Shown: one piece after another, positions 11,600 through 24,281 of the stretch | Layout of the letters: the number at the start of each line of letters is the position of its first letter | Numbering within the stretch: position 1 is the first letter of the stretch | From: Auanema rhodensis | Taxonomy: Eukaryota; Nematoda; Chromadorea; Rhabditida; Rhabditidae | Assembly (NCBI GenBank): GCA_964057225.1 | Contig: OZ059897.1 | Span: 7,998,001 to 8,062,000 of the forward strand | Length of the DNA stretch: 64,000 nt | Direction: 5' to 3' | The notes under the pieces: generated by a model | What the model was told of the DNA's origin: nothing | What the model saw: the letters and a program-made list of their open reading frames with translations, nothing else | The model's database searches: none | Position numbers and translations under genes: made by a program

Positions 11600-11656
11600 T
11601 TCAGATGATTTGTGGAGAGGGAGGCGTAGATGGGTTGGTGGTGTGGAAGGTGGTAG
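11600..11656 (+). other. Candidate 5' UTR exon of the PTB-SH2 gene (weak)
   Basis: This G-rich patch is unlike its surroundings and ends in GGTAG followed by a strong donor GTGAGT at 11657. It could be an untranslated first exon spliced to 24282. Nothing else supports it. Confidence 0.15.
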
Positions 11657-12434
11657 GTGAGTGGGGAGACGTGGGGTGTTTAGAAGGAAGATATGAATGT
11701 GTTCCGGTTATCTTTCTCTTTGATTCTCGTTGGCTTTCTCCTGTTCATTCCCTCTATGGAGATCAGCATTTTCTCCTTTTCCTTTTAATATATTATCAAA
11801 TGAGTCTTTTCTTTCAAGAAGTGCTGATGATTCTCAGTTGATCACCAACCTCTACATTTCTGTCATCATCTTAGGTCGCATTCCATTGTGTATTAAGGAA
11901 GAGAAGAAGACAGCTATGATGATCGTTATGACGTAGCTAACGACGTCTTCATCATCATCATCATTATGATTAACCACCTTATTTAGATAAAATATGGTAA
12001 TAGTATAAATAAAGTCATCTCTTATCGCATAATTCAACTTGCAACTCTATAATTAAAGTCAAACAAGGTATGATCAATGGCACCTGCCCAATCTCATCTG
12101 ACCTGTAGTAATGCAGACGATCTGCATTCATTTTTTCCTTTGACACATCTACCTCATCATCTTCACGCCTCAAATAAAAAAATCTTCTCTTCTACTTTGG
12201 AATAAATAATAACTTTGAAGCTTTAATGATCTAATCACTTGAGAACTGAGTAGTTTGTTTGAATTGTTTACACTTTTCCCTCATCATTCTGTTGAATACT
12301 ACTTGAGATTTTGTCAGAATTTTCCTTTGAGAAGCTTATGAAGTAAGCATTATTTAGTTCTGTTTTAGTTTCACCTCCCCGCAAATCCAGTATATCTCAC
12401 TACAACTTTTGTTTTTCAATAATATTCTCTCTAT

Positions 12435-12475
12435 CCCCCCCCCCCCCTCTCTCTCTCGCTCTCTCTCTCTCTCTT
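12435..12475 (+). repeat. Poly-C run then CT microsatellite
   Basis: Thirteen Cs (12435-12447) run directly into (TC)n with one G interruption. A similar C10 run occurs near 18275. Confidence 0.9.
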
Positions 12476-12865
12476 TATCTCGATATTTATCCAACTGTTT
12501 TTATATTATAAGAATTGAACTGACATTTCATACTTTTTCATTGCTGTTTTTTGACTAAGATGAACATCTTGTTCAGCCAATTTTTTGCGATCATAGTTCC
12601 ACACCTTAGCTATTTCACCAGACACTTCTCAAAATCTGTGTTCTCGGAGAGAAAAAAAAAACAGAAAAATGAGTCATCTCGATGGAAGCAGTTGATTTGA
12701 ATTGGTTGAAATCTCTATGATTTCTGCTGTCTTGTCGATCTTCTAATGTTTCATTGCCTAATTCTGTTCTACAAATTTGTTTGTAAAGTGCTTGCTCTCT
12801 GCATATAGTTAGTCTACCACACATATGAGCTATATCCGAGATTGATAGTTAGATTGTCTTGTTCT

Positions 12866-12889
12866 TCCTCTTCTTCTTCTTCTTCTTCA
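12866..12889 (+). repeat. TTC trinucleotide run
   Basis: Perfect or nearly perfect TTC repeats; a second run is at about 23741-23761. Confidence 0.85.
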
Positions 12890-15138
12890 GCACACCATAT
12901 TGCTTTCATTGAATTCTCTTCTCTTTTTGATTATATATTTCCTTGCCCATGGTACAGCTGTGTGATTGTGTATTTTGTCATCTGAATCATCATCATCATC
13001 ATTTCATCTATTATTTCCTGTTCAATCCTATTCAGCTATTTTTGCTTTTCCTACATATTCAGCTCAAATCAGTTGATGTTTGAGTCTATTTCTTCCATAT
13101 AAGAGACCTAATCAATATGTACTGTATGAAGAACTCTCATTAGATTTTTATCTTTTTCTATCACATTTTTCTCGAATGATATGATATATTTGCCTATATA
13201 TTACATGTTTCTATTTAATTATATGTGAATAGCTTCTAAAATCTTTTATTTTTATAATTTTTCCAGCTTAACTAAGCATTTTTAAAACTAGTTCATACTA
13301 TTTTCGCACCACATCATCCTTATGCAATCTATTACTTTTGAGTTCAAACTAGTTATATTCTCGATTATATATATATTTATATGAGTATTTTATAGTTAAT
13401 TGTTATAATATCTATCTATACATATATCCGTTTTCTAACTTTTCCAACTAATTCTCTAATATTTTTTCATTCATCTCCATACTTATTTCCGATTACTCAT
13501 GACATCATCCATACTTTAAAACTCTTATAATGCTGGTTTTCCTGTGAACTCTTTTCAACAAGAATTTTCGTTTTTTACTGTTTGAGCTAACCATCATCCT
13601 CTTCTCTTTCCCTCCCTTCCTTCTTCTCTCCCTTTTTCTTTTTCACTGCTAATGAGTAAAAGAAGTTGAGATGTTTTTGCCATGACTTATGAAGCCAGAT
13701 GTCTCTTCCTTACTGACCTTTTTCGACCGATATAATCCTGACCTTGTTCGAACGATAACATCAATTCACATCAGTATTATTTTAAACTTTTAAAATTTAT
13801 TTCTATTTTATAGTGCTCCAAAACTTCAGAAAGAACAGGAAGATTTCATGTATTTAATAAGCTAATTCCGTATTAACTATGAGTTTAACGATTTTTCAAA
13901 TATTCTTGTGGCCGTGCACTACTTGTTATGTAATCTCTTGCTTCCTCCTTCCCTCTTTTAACATTCGTTTTAACTTTTTTTTTCCCAATTTTAATTTTAA
14001 TTTCAATATAATTATTTCAAGAAATGTTCATTGTTCTTCAATATTCGTTTGTTTCCTGTTTCTCTTATCGAAACTTGGCCTTGTCATAATTATTTCATAT
14101 CCATCCCATAACATGATGGAGGTTTCATCGTCATTGTTGTTTCTTTTGAAAGCTTTTACTTTGAATTTACGAAAATTTACGAAAAATCATAAAAAAGTTC
14201 CGAAGTTTAAATTTTTTTTCAAAGCTTATATTCTTCTAAGGAATATTGATGCTCTAAACTAATCATGAAACTCCTTACACTATGGCTTCAAGTTTCAAGT
14301 TTCAAATTGGAATAGCAAGCGATAGTATGACTTACACTTGAATGAATTAGTTTCTGACACAGTAGATAGGAAGGAAATACTGATTATCTTAATGATGACA
14401 TGAAGATGAAAAAGAAAAAGGATGATAATATAGTCATATGAGATGATGATCCTTACACACCGACTGAAGGCATACCTCTCCCTCCTCTCTCTCTCTCTCA
14501 ACATCATTCTTCTATTCTCACTACTTTTCCTCTCAGCCTTCGTCTACTACTCGTTTCTTCCCTCTTTTCCATTTTCACTATTTCCTTGAGTATTTCTCTT
14601 TTTGTATATGATTGTCTCTTCTTCTATCTCAATCATCTTTCGTCCCGAGACGATACCGAGAGCCAGCTATCCACTAATCCCGTTAGCCGGACGTCGGTTC
14701 CCGCATTAGATTTGTGTGTTGTGTTGTTCCTTTCATCAGCTAGCCCCGCCGGTTTCCACATTCTACCTAAGGCCCTAATGGCTAATAGTTCTGACTGCAT
14801 TCGGAATTCCATCCTACTATTGTCTTTTGATAGAATATAGTTAGACATATACATGTCTGTATATATGTATAGTATTGCTCATTTTTGATTCTTACTTTGT
14901 CTTTTTTTTCTCTCTCTCTCTTCCCTCTCTCTCCATATTCACGTAACTGCAGCTTAAGCTTCAAGCGGTTTATCAATTGCTTCACTGTTTTAAGGAAAAA
15001 CGCTGCAATCAAAGCATATTCCTCATTATTGGGTGTTCTACTCTTCTCAAAAGATTTTTATGGGGTCAAGCATGATGTCTATTGAAACTCATGATATCAG
15101 TTACATCTAGCTCTGATAATAATGAGAATGTCTTTGTT

Positions 15139-15182
15139 CATATATATATATATATATACATATATAGTTTATATATATATAA
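15139..15182 (+). repeat. TA microsatellite
   Basis: Alternating TA with short interruptions; another TA run is at 20414-20437. Confidence 0.9.
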
Positions 15183-16174
15183 CTTAGTTCTCAGATATTA
15201 AAAAGAGATCATTTCACTGTTATATAGCCAATATAAAGGTTAATGTATTGAATTCATCTACTATGTTTAGCTAGTCCTTGAGATTATGTACTGATGACGA
15301 TGAAACTAATGATTTTTTGTTTTTCACCTTCACTTTTCACATCTTTTTTTGTTGTTTTCCGGCTAATGTTTCTCCTTCTTTTGTGTGCGTGTTTCTACGT
15401 GTTTTCAATTTCAACAGTATGATTATGTCAATTTTAAGCTATTCGTGCTTTTTTCAATTCGACACATTTGCTTATTTTCACCATTTAATACATTTTTTTT
15501 CTTGTTTGAGTGGGCTCAATCACTCGTAAGCTCTGTATGTTGTCAATTTTTTTGGTCTAAACATCATGTTGTTGCTGCTCCCCCCTTTTCTCCTCTTTTT
15601 CTTCTTCATCTTTTCTAACCCTCTGACTTCCAGCTGCGGCTCTTTCCGTTAGTTGGAAGGTAACGTTGATGTTTGTGACTTTCATTTGATTTGATGAACG
15701 ACTACAAATTGTACTTTTCCTGAACGGAAACTTGTACATAAGTTTTGACTGAAGAAGACAGTCGGATCTTTATTGTTTCACCTGCTACTAGACAGTCTGA
15801 TTAATGTGTCGCCAGCAATCCACGAACACACTTTTCTCAATTTCTTTTAATTTCATTGCTCTTTCTATCTGTCTTACGCAGTCTCCCTTCCGCCTTCTCT
15901 TTCTCTCTCTCCCTTTCTCTCTATCTTTCTTCAGTTGGTTCTTCTTACGTGATATGTATTTCAAATTAGTTTTTACATACGGCAAACCTCTAATGAAGTT
16001 CAAACCGTGTCAACAATGAACCGACATAGAGATGAATCAATTGAAACTAATTCCTGTCACCTTAGTTGCTAACTGTCAATGTTGCATCGTAGATTTAGTC
16101 AGTAACAGATTGACAAATGATTTCTGTACCTAACAATTTCTTTGTGAATGAGCACGAATGAAATTTGAATAACA

Positions 16175-16228
16175 AAGAGAGAGAGGGAGAGAGAGAGAGA
16201 GAGGGGAGGAGGGGAAAGAGAGAGAGAA
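16175..16228 (+). repeat. GA microsatellite
   Basis: GA-rich run with GGGA interruptions. It is one of only two GA-sense runs in a region where CT-sense runs dominate; the other is about 19003-19028. Confidence 0.9.
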
Positions 16229-17452
16229 CATTATAGAGAGAATGAAACAAATATAACTTATAGTTATTCATGAAATATAAAGACTTTGTATCAATATCAT
16301 ACAATTCATACTAATTTGTTTAATCAGCTTATCGTTAATGAATTGAAATGAAAAAAAAGGAAAAGTTGCTGGACACTAGAAATGGACTGGACCAATATCT
16401 ATTCCTCAGTCATCTGATTTGTTCAATTTTTAAAAATTTTCTGCTCAAATACATCTGAGCTGCAGATATAGATGTGGTTTGACTAATATGATCAACTATG
16501 CTCTATTTGTATACTCCCCCCTCACATTTTATGTCAAGTTTCAGCTTGAAAAACTTTTTTTAAACTTGCGTATCCTGCTTGAAGCAAAATAAACTTTCTT
16601 TTTCATTTTTTAGTTATGAGACATGGGCTATCCATCAAATGCTGTCAATGGACTAGACTGATTTTGTCGTTTCTTTATTGTTTTCTCCTCACTTTCTTCT
16701 TTTTAACTTTGAAAATAAAAAAGACAATCAGGATGTCCATACCATCATCTGTGTTAAAGTGTGGAGAAACTTGAAGTGATGATTGGTTAAAGCTCATTAA
16801 ACTGGCATTTAATATATCATATTTCTTCTTATTATCTGTCCGAATGTAGGAGTAACATCTGCCTGGTAGGAAGAAGCTCAATCTCCATCTCTTGCTCATC
16901 TATCTATCTATCGCTTTCCCGTCTCTCTCTCTCCCTTTATCTCCTGGTCTCTTTGGCTCTATTCTTCTCTGCCACAAAGCACACTGCTATGATTAAGCTG
17001 ATCTAGATCTTGCTTCAGTTCTCTTTTCTTATTTTTTGAAAATTTCTCTTTTCCTATCACTTAATTCTCACCAACTCTAGGCTATCACTAACAATTTTGC
17101 TTTGCATTTGTATTTTTCTCACATCTGCTCTGCTTTGTCAATGATACTTTTTCTTATTAGCATCAGTTACTTCACACCTGACAAGCTTGTATTTGCAAAA
17201 CTTCTTCTGTGTTTTTTCCGCCGAGTGTTCGCGAGCCGTAGCTATTTCCGGACACAATTTCTTGTGAAGCAGCTCGTGCCCTTCTTTCTTCAATTCGATT
17301 GTTTTCTTTTAAATCAGCAGCTTGTTCTGGTGAAGTAAACAGATGTTATTTGTTACTTTTCATGAATTCGGATTAGTTGTTGAGATTGATAGTACGTCTA
17401 CTGTATTCTGAATGTAATTTTCTTTGTCTGGCTTAATTTTTATTTGTTTCTT

Positions 17453-17480
17453 TCTATATATATATATTTCTCTCTTTCTT

Positions 17481-17527
<47 letters not shown>
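17453..17527 (+). repeat. TA / TTTC / CT compound microsatellite
   Basis: A TA run passes into TTTC units and then an uninterrupted CT run of about 40 bp. Confidence 0.9.
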
Positions 17528-17531
<4 letters not shown>

Positions 17532-18578
17532 TTCTGCACATAAAGCACTTTATTTCACATCTTTTCATCTTATTTCAATGATTTTTCAACAGCCGGCTCA
17601 CAAAAGCTCATCAATTTTTTCGAATGTGTCAAATATTGTTTTCTTATCACCTTGTTCCTTTCAAATTAAATTACTTTTCAATATTTGGCTGTTCATTAAT
17701 CAATTGCTATATACATATATGTAATTCTAATTCATCCTTTCTTAATAGATTTTTAATGTTAAATCCTTATTTGGACTAAGTTCACAATCTCTTTCAAGAC
17801 TGATCAATCCAGATGATGGATGGACGGCAGTCTGGCTGAGACAAGTTTGCTCAGTTTCAGATTTCTTCTCTAAATTCGACATGAATGTTCATCCTACCTA
17901 ACTATTCTTATTACATTCTGAAGTTTGCAAGTCGTTTTTCATGAAATCTCTAGGTTTTGACTTTATTTTTCTACGATATGTGTGTAGTATTGGAGATCTA
18001 TGTTCACGAATATGTTATAAAAGAACATCCAAATTTGGAATTTCTTTGTTTATCAAATTTTCTAAAGCTTTCATGTTATCAAATTTGAAGTTATAATACA
18101 TAGGACACAGCCTTCCCTTTAGATTTGCAATGGTTGGAAGCTTTTTTATAGTTCAAAATTCTGTTTTTATATTTTGAATTTCATATTCATAAAGGAAACA
18201 AAGATCGAAGCACTCCTTTTTCTGACTATTTCTCTTTCTCTACCTCCCTTTATCCTTTTCTCTTGCTTCTGTATCCCCCCCCCCTCCCCAACTCTCTATG
18301 TGCAGTCCACTTCATGAGCAGCTGAGTTTATAGCAATGCATTTCAAATGCATTTGTATTACTAGATAATTTCAATTTCTATTTTATGATTAGATTCTTGA
18401 TTAGACAAGCAATGTTTGACATATTTATGAGATAAACTGCTGTGTGTGTGTTTCAACTTGACAACAATCGTCTAAAAGCCATTGTCAGTGATATTGTGCT
18501 TGTCGAACTTTCAGTTTATATAACTCTTATTTCCAACTATATTATGGGCTAAAAGAGTTTTTTCTCTCCCTTTGTGAG

Positions 18579-18613
18579 TCTCTCTCTCTCTATCTCTCTC
18601 TCTCTCTCTCTTT
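18579..18613 (+). repeat. CT microsatellite
   Basis: (TC)n with one TA interruption, part of the CT-sense series that also includes about 14910-14935 and 22879-22906. Confidence 0.88.
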
Positions 18614-20111
18614 GTCTTCCATATTTCCATACTTATACTTTGTATCGTCTCTTCAGAAAAGTAATTCTGTTGTATACAGCAGTTTTTCTTGTCCAGTTTT
18701 CTCGAACACAATCAGCAATGTCAGCTGTTGTCCTTTATTTTTTTTCGCAATTCTATATAGTTTTAATTAAATATATTATTATTGTTATTTAAACTTTCTT
18801 TTTTCTACAAATATCTATATATAGATATTTATATATACGCATATTTTATATTGTATATAACATATAATATTCTAGAAATCTCACTCATAATTCATGTAAA
18901 TTCATGCTTCATGTGTTCTAAAAGCTCATCGAGATTCAGCATGTTGTGCAGTTATATTATCATAGTTAATGTCTACGTCAGAAAATCTTTGAAAGACAAA
19001 GAGGGAGGGAGAGAGAGAGAGAGAGAGAATGTAGTAATCTCACTTTCATATTCCAACCAGATAGACATGAATGTAGATGTATACATACCTTATAAGTAAG
19101 AAATATATTTAATCCAAGAAAAGATGAGAAAACACATCCCTAAGTCAGTCTTTTCTACCTCTTTTCTACTTTTTTTCTCAACTTTTTCCAGCAAAAAACC
19201 ATCGTTTTTCAACACAAATTTTATATTTGAATTATTTTTATTCTCCAAGCGTTCAACTTTCAACTTTTTTTGTTATGTTTTTCATTTTATTGAGCGTCTT
19301 CTTCAGAATGTTTCTAATCCGTTTAGAAATTTGTCTTGTATCATATGTTCTAATAGAATATCTGTGCGTATATGTATACCTACATACATCCATAATATGT
19401 AAAATTATGTTTCAAAAGCTATTTGATGATAATTTCTTAATATGTCATTCTCTTCCAACCTAAGTTTTAAAAGTTCAACCTGATTTTTGAGTAGAAATGT
19501 TTATGTTTATGTGAGAAGAAACGAGAATTGAATGTAATTGAAACTACAGTATATGCATTAATGCTATATATTTCATTATTTTCCTTAATTTCTTGGGTAT
19601 ATATCAATGAATCAGCTAATTACATCTCATCTAATTCTTCTCTTTTCGTCTTCTCAGTTTTGGAATTTTCATTATTCTGATAAATTTTGATTGAAATTGC
19701 TGTGGCTGGCGACCCAAAGTCAAAAAAGCGTTCGAATTTAGAAGTTTCCATGTGTGTAATCGCTTTATCAGTTGATTTGATTTCCATAGCCATTGAACTG
19801 ATGTTGAATTCCATTTCTCATGCATTCATTCTTTCGATATGACATACCAAACCTGCTGACATGATTTTCATGCTGCTTACCATCACGCAGGTTGAAATCA
19901 ATTCCAATAAAGTCACTAATTAGTGTTGTCATTTCATTCTATTCATGGCAAATTTCAATAAAAATGCTAAAATCCAAGCTATTTATGACATAATGGTGTT
20001 TATTCCTGCTTTCAGATCGTAATCATGCCAGCTACATACATACATATGTGTAGATGAAACATGCATGTGTCTGTCTTGATTGCAAATCTGATGACCCTCC
20101 TGAGTGGGCGC

Positions 20112-20158
20112 TAGTTAGCTAGCTAGTCCTTAGCCCTCACGTTATAGGCTTGAACCCC
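20112..20158 (+). repeat. Possible decayed tRNA-derived element (SINE-like)
   Basis: TAGTTAGCTAGCTAG (20112-20126) resembles a Pol III A box, and GGCTTGAACCCC (20147-20158) resembles a B box (GGTTCGANTCC) with three changes. The spacing is tRNA-like and a T run follows near 20178. No cloverleaf forms, so at best it is a pseudogene or SINE head. Confidence 0.3.
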
Positions 20159-21343
20159 ATCCCCTCTTAATAGGTACTTTTAATTCTGTAACTAATTAAG
20201 TAACTTTTAAAAAATAATATTTATAATATAAGTACGTTCTTAACAAATTCTTAAATATTATTCGGACATAATAGTTGTTTTTTACAAAATTTTAAAAGTA
20301 CTAATACGTTATGTAAATAATGAAGTCAACTAGAACTCATCCTAATGTAGTTATGAGTGTTTTTCTCTCAGCAGGATACCTATAAACTATATCTTCGTAT
20401 TGTAATTTAGTAACTATATATATATATATATATATATTAATTTATTTTTAATATTAGTTAATATTAGAAAGAAAAGAATGAACACTCTATTGTCATTGAA
20501 TAAACCAGAAGAATAGAAAGAATTTGATGAAATTAGCTGTTGTTTCATGTTCTACAATCATTTTTAAATATTTTTTTTATATTTTTGAATATAAAATTGA
20601 AGAAAGCTTCTTTTATTTATTTGTGTTTGAGGAAAAAACACTATTTTTTCATTTATTTTTCTCTTCAAAATGCCAAATAATGAGAAATGATGTTAAGAAT
20701 ATTGTAAAGAAATGTGTGTGTGTGTGTGGCAGTCTCTTTTCAAAACTCTCACAATCATCCAATGATCTTTGAAACTTAAATAATATTTAATTAGTATATC
20801 TATATGTATAATCATTTTCATTTATGAAAGTTTTTTTTTACTTTTTTTTTCAATTTTCTACACATTCGTCAGCATTTAACCAACTAGTTCATGCCACATA
20901 TGGATTTGCTCTTTGTATATTCCAGCTCAATGCTGTTCCTCAAAATGCAACAGTTGAATATTAAAAAATTCTACTGCTGCGAACGAATTTCCATTACAAA
21001 TCCTCCAGAGATTTGAATTGGAATTATGAATATGTGAGAAAATAAATCCAATTTCAGTCCGGATTTGATGAAAAAAAATGTTTTTTTTTGTCTCTGTGCT
21101 TGCTATTTGATAGATTTTCTAACTTAATCCAACTTTCTCTCTCTCTATCTCTGACGATAACTAACTTCTTATTCTTTTTATTCTCATTCTTCCTTCTTTT
21201 TTTTAATTTTTTTTCAAACTTTGTTAGTATAAACTATCATCATTACTCTTTTTCTTATTTATTCTTATGAGAATGTCGGAAATTTTGATGAAAAAGGTTA
21301 CTGACTGAACTGTTTTTTCCTCCAATTTCATGGATTCACATAC

Positions 21344-21379
21344 ACTTACACACGCACACACACACACATACACACACAC
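21344..21379 (+). repeat. CA microsatellite
   Basis: ACAC repeats with CGC and CAT interruptions; a short GT run is at about 20715-20729. Confidence 0.88.
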
Positions 21380-23810
21380 TCCTCTACTCAGTTATGTATA
21401 ACTATAAGTAGAAGATATATAACTCTTTCCATCTTCTATTTTGACATTTGAAAATTCAAAATAATAATTCTAATCTTCTATAAAAGAGTGAAAAAGAAGA
21501 AAATATTTTAGTTTTTTCAACTTATAGCAAGTGTTATTCAAATAATAATGCTGCTAAACTAACACATGCATATACATATGTGTATGTATGTGTATCTTTA
21601 TATATTCTTCTTATTGGATACAATAACAAGAGAAAGCCGCTCTTTCTATCTAACTGTAAGAAAACAAGAGCAAGTGGATTGAGTTTATTGCGTCAGATAC
21701 ATCATGTCCCTACATGGCTATCCATGACTTCACTGATCCGTTCCGTCAACAAATTCACCAACAAGCACACTTTCGGCATTTATTTCAAGATTGTGTGTTG
21801 AAAGTCATCACGTCATACCACTTAGATGTTATACAAATGTATCTAATAATCAAATAAATGATCTAATGAATAACATAAGAGAGATACAATATTATTTGAA
21901 TGAATAACAGTATAAACTCTATATATATACTATATATAGCTAGTTAGTTGCTCATTCCAACTTGTTCCAACTTTATGTTGAAACAATGCTCTTGTAGTGA
22001 CTCTTCTTCAACTGAAACTGGATTAACCGACCTACGTGTTAGCTGCAAGCAAGATAACTAACTTCAAACAGTTGTTGCCGCAAATATGCTTAGCATGCGT
22101 AAGATTAGCTCATCAATCGCATTGTCATTCCAATATCAGACTATGGCCAAGCTAGTCTGCAGTCTGAGCTCGAGACTGTTTTGACATATTGCCTGTCAAT
22201 TCTATGGCTAAATCTCTTGCTAATTTATGATTTTTTGGGTCTAAATCTTTATTAGTGTATGGTCAAAGTGCAACCGCTGAAATATAATAAAAAAAATTTA
22301 TCTTTATTTGGGTCTAAAGCCTTTATAATCTGCGTTAGAATAGACGACCTACCTGTTAGATATTTTGCAGTCTTGAACAATAGAACCATTAAAAGATTTT
22401 CTTTTACAATGTCTAGAGCACAACTTATATAATAAATGATTAAATATATTCTTTTTACTTTAATTTTCTTGTAAAAAGTGTCTCAAATCTCTTAAATGAA
22501 CAAGGAAATATGGATAATAACTATACAAAACTTATTATAATATTAGATATGCACATATAGGATATAGTTAAATGTGGTTGATGTTACATATAATATATAG
22601 ATTAGCTTCAGTTAGTATATTTTCAATTTCCGTATTAAAAGCTTTAAAGCTTTCACATCCGGCTGGTGGCATCAGAATACAATTCTCTATCGAAGCTGTC
22701 ACCTTCAATGCTATCCAGATGACAATCTTTCACGATTCGTGCTAACAGTAATTGAGGCAATGGTCATGCATTGTTGCTGCTCAATGCCGTTTTAAGCTGC
22801 TTAATCATCGACAATCCTAATTAGGCTGGAAGCAAGCTGATTTAGATCAGATCTGTTGCCTTATACAATCCAGCTTTCAATTCTCTTTCTCTCTCTCTCT
22901 CTCTTCATGTGATTCATGCAGTCCTATACTATCTCGTTCAGTTAGTCTAGCTTGCACTTGCCCATTAGCCATCTGAATGCAGGAGGAAATGTGACCATAA
23001 TCACTTGGTTATACATCTACATAGCATATCAGATGATGCCTCTAGCTAGATCCGGTTTTCCGGAACGGAATGGAGCTGATTTCGATGCGCTATCTGTGGA
23101 TTAAGCCACTAGTTCACTAGATCTTATCTTTCTGAATTATCTCTCACTTCATCCTCATGGGCATGTTCAATTAGTCTGAATATAGTAGAACAATCCTGTA
23201 GGGCATTCCATGTGACAATCCGAATAGATTAGCCTAGCAGCAAATTTGTCTTTAAATATTCGAATCGTTTTTCAATTTCGTTATCTCATTTTCAAATTTC
23301 TTTGTTGTTTTTCAAAAAGATTCCATGAAATATATTAGAAAGTTGTCTTTTACATGAACTTTATTATAACTTTACGCCTATTATCTATCAATATATGAGC
23401 CTATTCTTTAACTTTTACATATAAAGTGTTCATTTTATTAGTTGTAAAAGTACTTTTATATACCATATATCTGGCCTAAACTATGTGGTTATAACCAAAA
23501 GCTATATTTGTAGAACATTTGTCTTTAATAGCCGCCCCTCCCCTCCTATTGCTGCAATAACTATGAACACCTTGGATTTATCACTAATTGATTAACTATA
23601 TCACTGTATTAACAGTATAGTTAACGGTATATACACATACATATCAGTCAGTATATACTTAACTAGTTCGTCTTACCATTTCAACGCATTCTCTCCCTTA
23701 TCTAACCGTGTTAAGTATTTTTCACATTTCACTCTCTTCTCCTTCTTCTTCTTCTTCTTCTATTTTTGTTTTGGGTTTTCATTAACCGTCATTTGTTTTT
23801 TATACATACA

Positions 23811-23840
23811 ATCATCATCATCAACATCAACATCATCATC
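23811..23840 (+). repeat. CAT/CAA trinucleotide run
   Basis: Imperfect ATC repeats. Similar CAT or ATG runs lie near 11325, 11950, 12985, 29938 and 60628, so this triplet is a recurring theme in the non-coding DNA. Confidence 0.85.
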
Positions 23841-24279
23841 AGCCTTCAGAAATTGCCTTTCAAATCATCATGTTTCATTGACTTCCCCCCACCAATAACA
23901 CCTGCTTCAACAGATATTCGTTTTTTATCACAAATTCAAATATATTTTTGCGATAATTAAGTATTTTAAGAACTATTATATGTATAAATGGATGTATCAT
24001 CATATATATTGTTGCCAAATTTTGCAAATTTTCATTGAAATCATCAGATATTTGACAGTCGTTTCATCATGTCCGCCTTCTAGTCAATGACAGTCTCAAT
24101 GTTGCTTTTTCACCTGATGACTTTCTTTTTTTCTTTTTTTCTTTCTATATTTGGTTATTTTTCAAATTTTTTATATCATTTATAGTATATATAATGTATA
24201 AATAGTTTATTAAAGTTATTTTTAAATATTTATTGAAGTATATATTCTTAAAAAAATCTTAATAATTTCCTCATATTTC

Positions 24280-24281
24280 AG
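24280..24281 (+). other. Splice acceptor abutting the PTB-SH2 start codon
   Basis: CATATTTCAG ends at 24281 and the ATG starts at 24282, so this exon contributes no 5' UTR. An upstream leader exon or a trans-spliced leader is required. Confidence 0.55.

Larger units (their letters stand above)
10296..24281. other. Long non-coding region, microsatellite-rich
   Basis: About 14 kb with no exon I can support. It holds many CT, GA, TA, CA and TTC/CAT runs and a few GC-richer islands (10370-10500, 11324-11690, 14640-14780, 22640-22860). Open frames up to 127 codons occur only where the strand is T-rich and short of stops, and they encode low-complexity Phe/Leu/Ile/Ser strings. The PTB-SH2 gene opens right after a splice acceptor at 24281, so part of this region may be its 5' UTR intron and promoter. 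Confidence 0.6.

Noticed and set aside
13879-14262. 127-codon plus-strand ORF
   Set aside because: It is a Phe/Asn/Ile/Ser-rich low-complexity translation of a T-rich strand where stops are scarce. No domain or splice context.
18782-19099. 105-codon plus-strand ORF
   Set aside because: It starts in AT-rich sequence and runs through the GA microsatellite; the Arg-Glu string is repeat-encoded.
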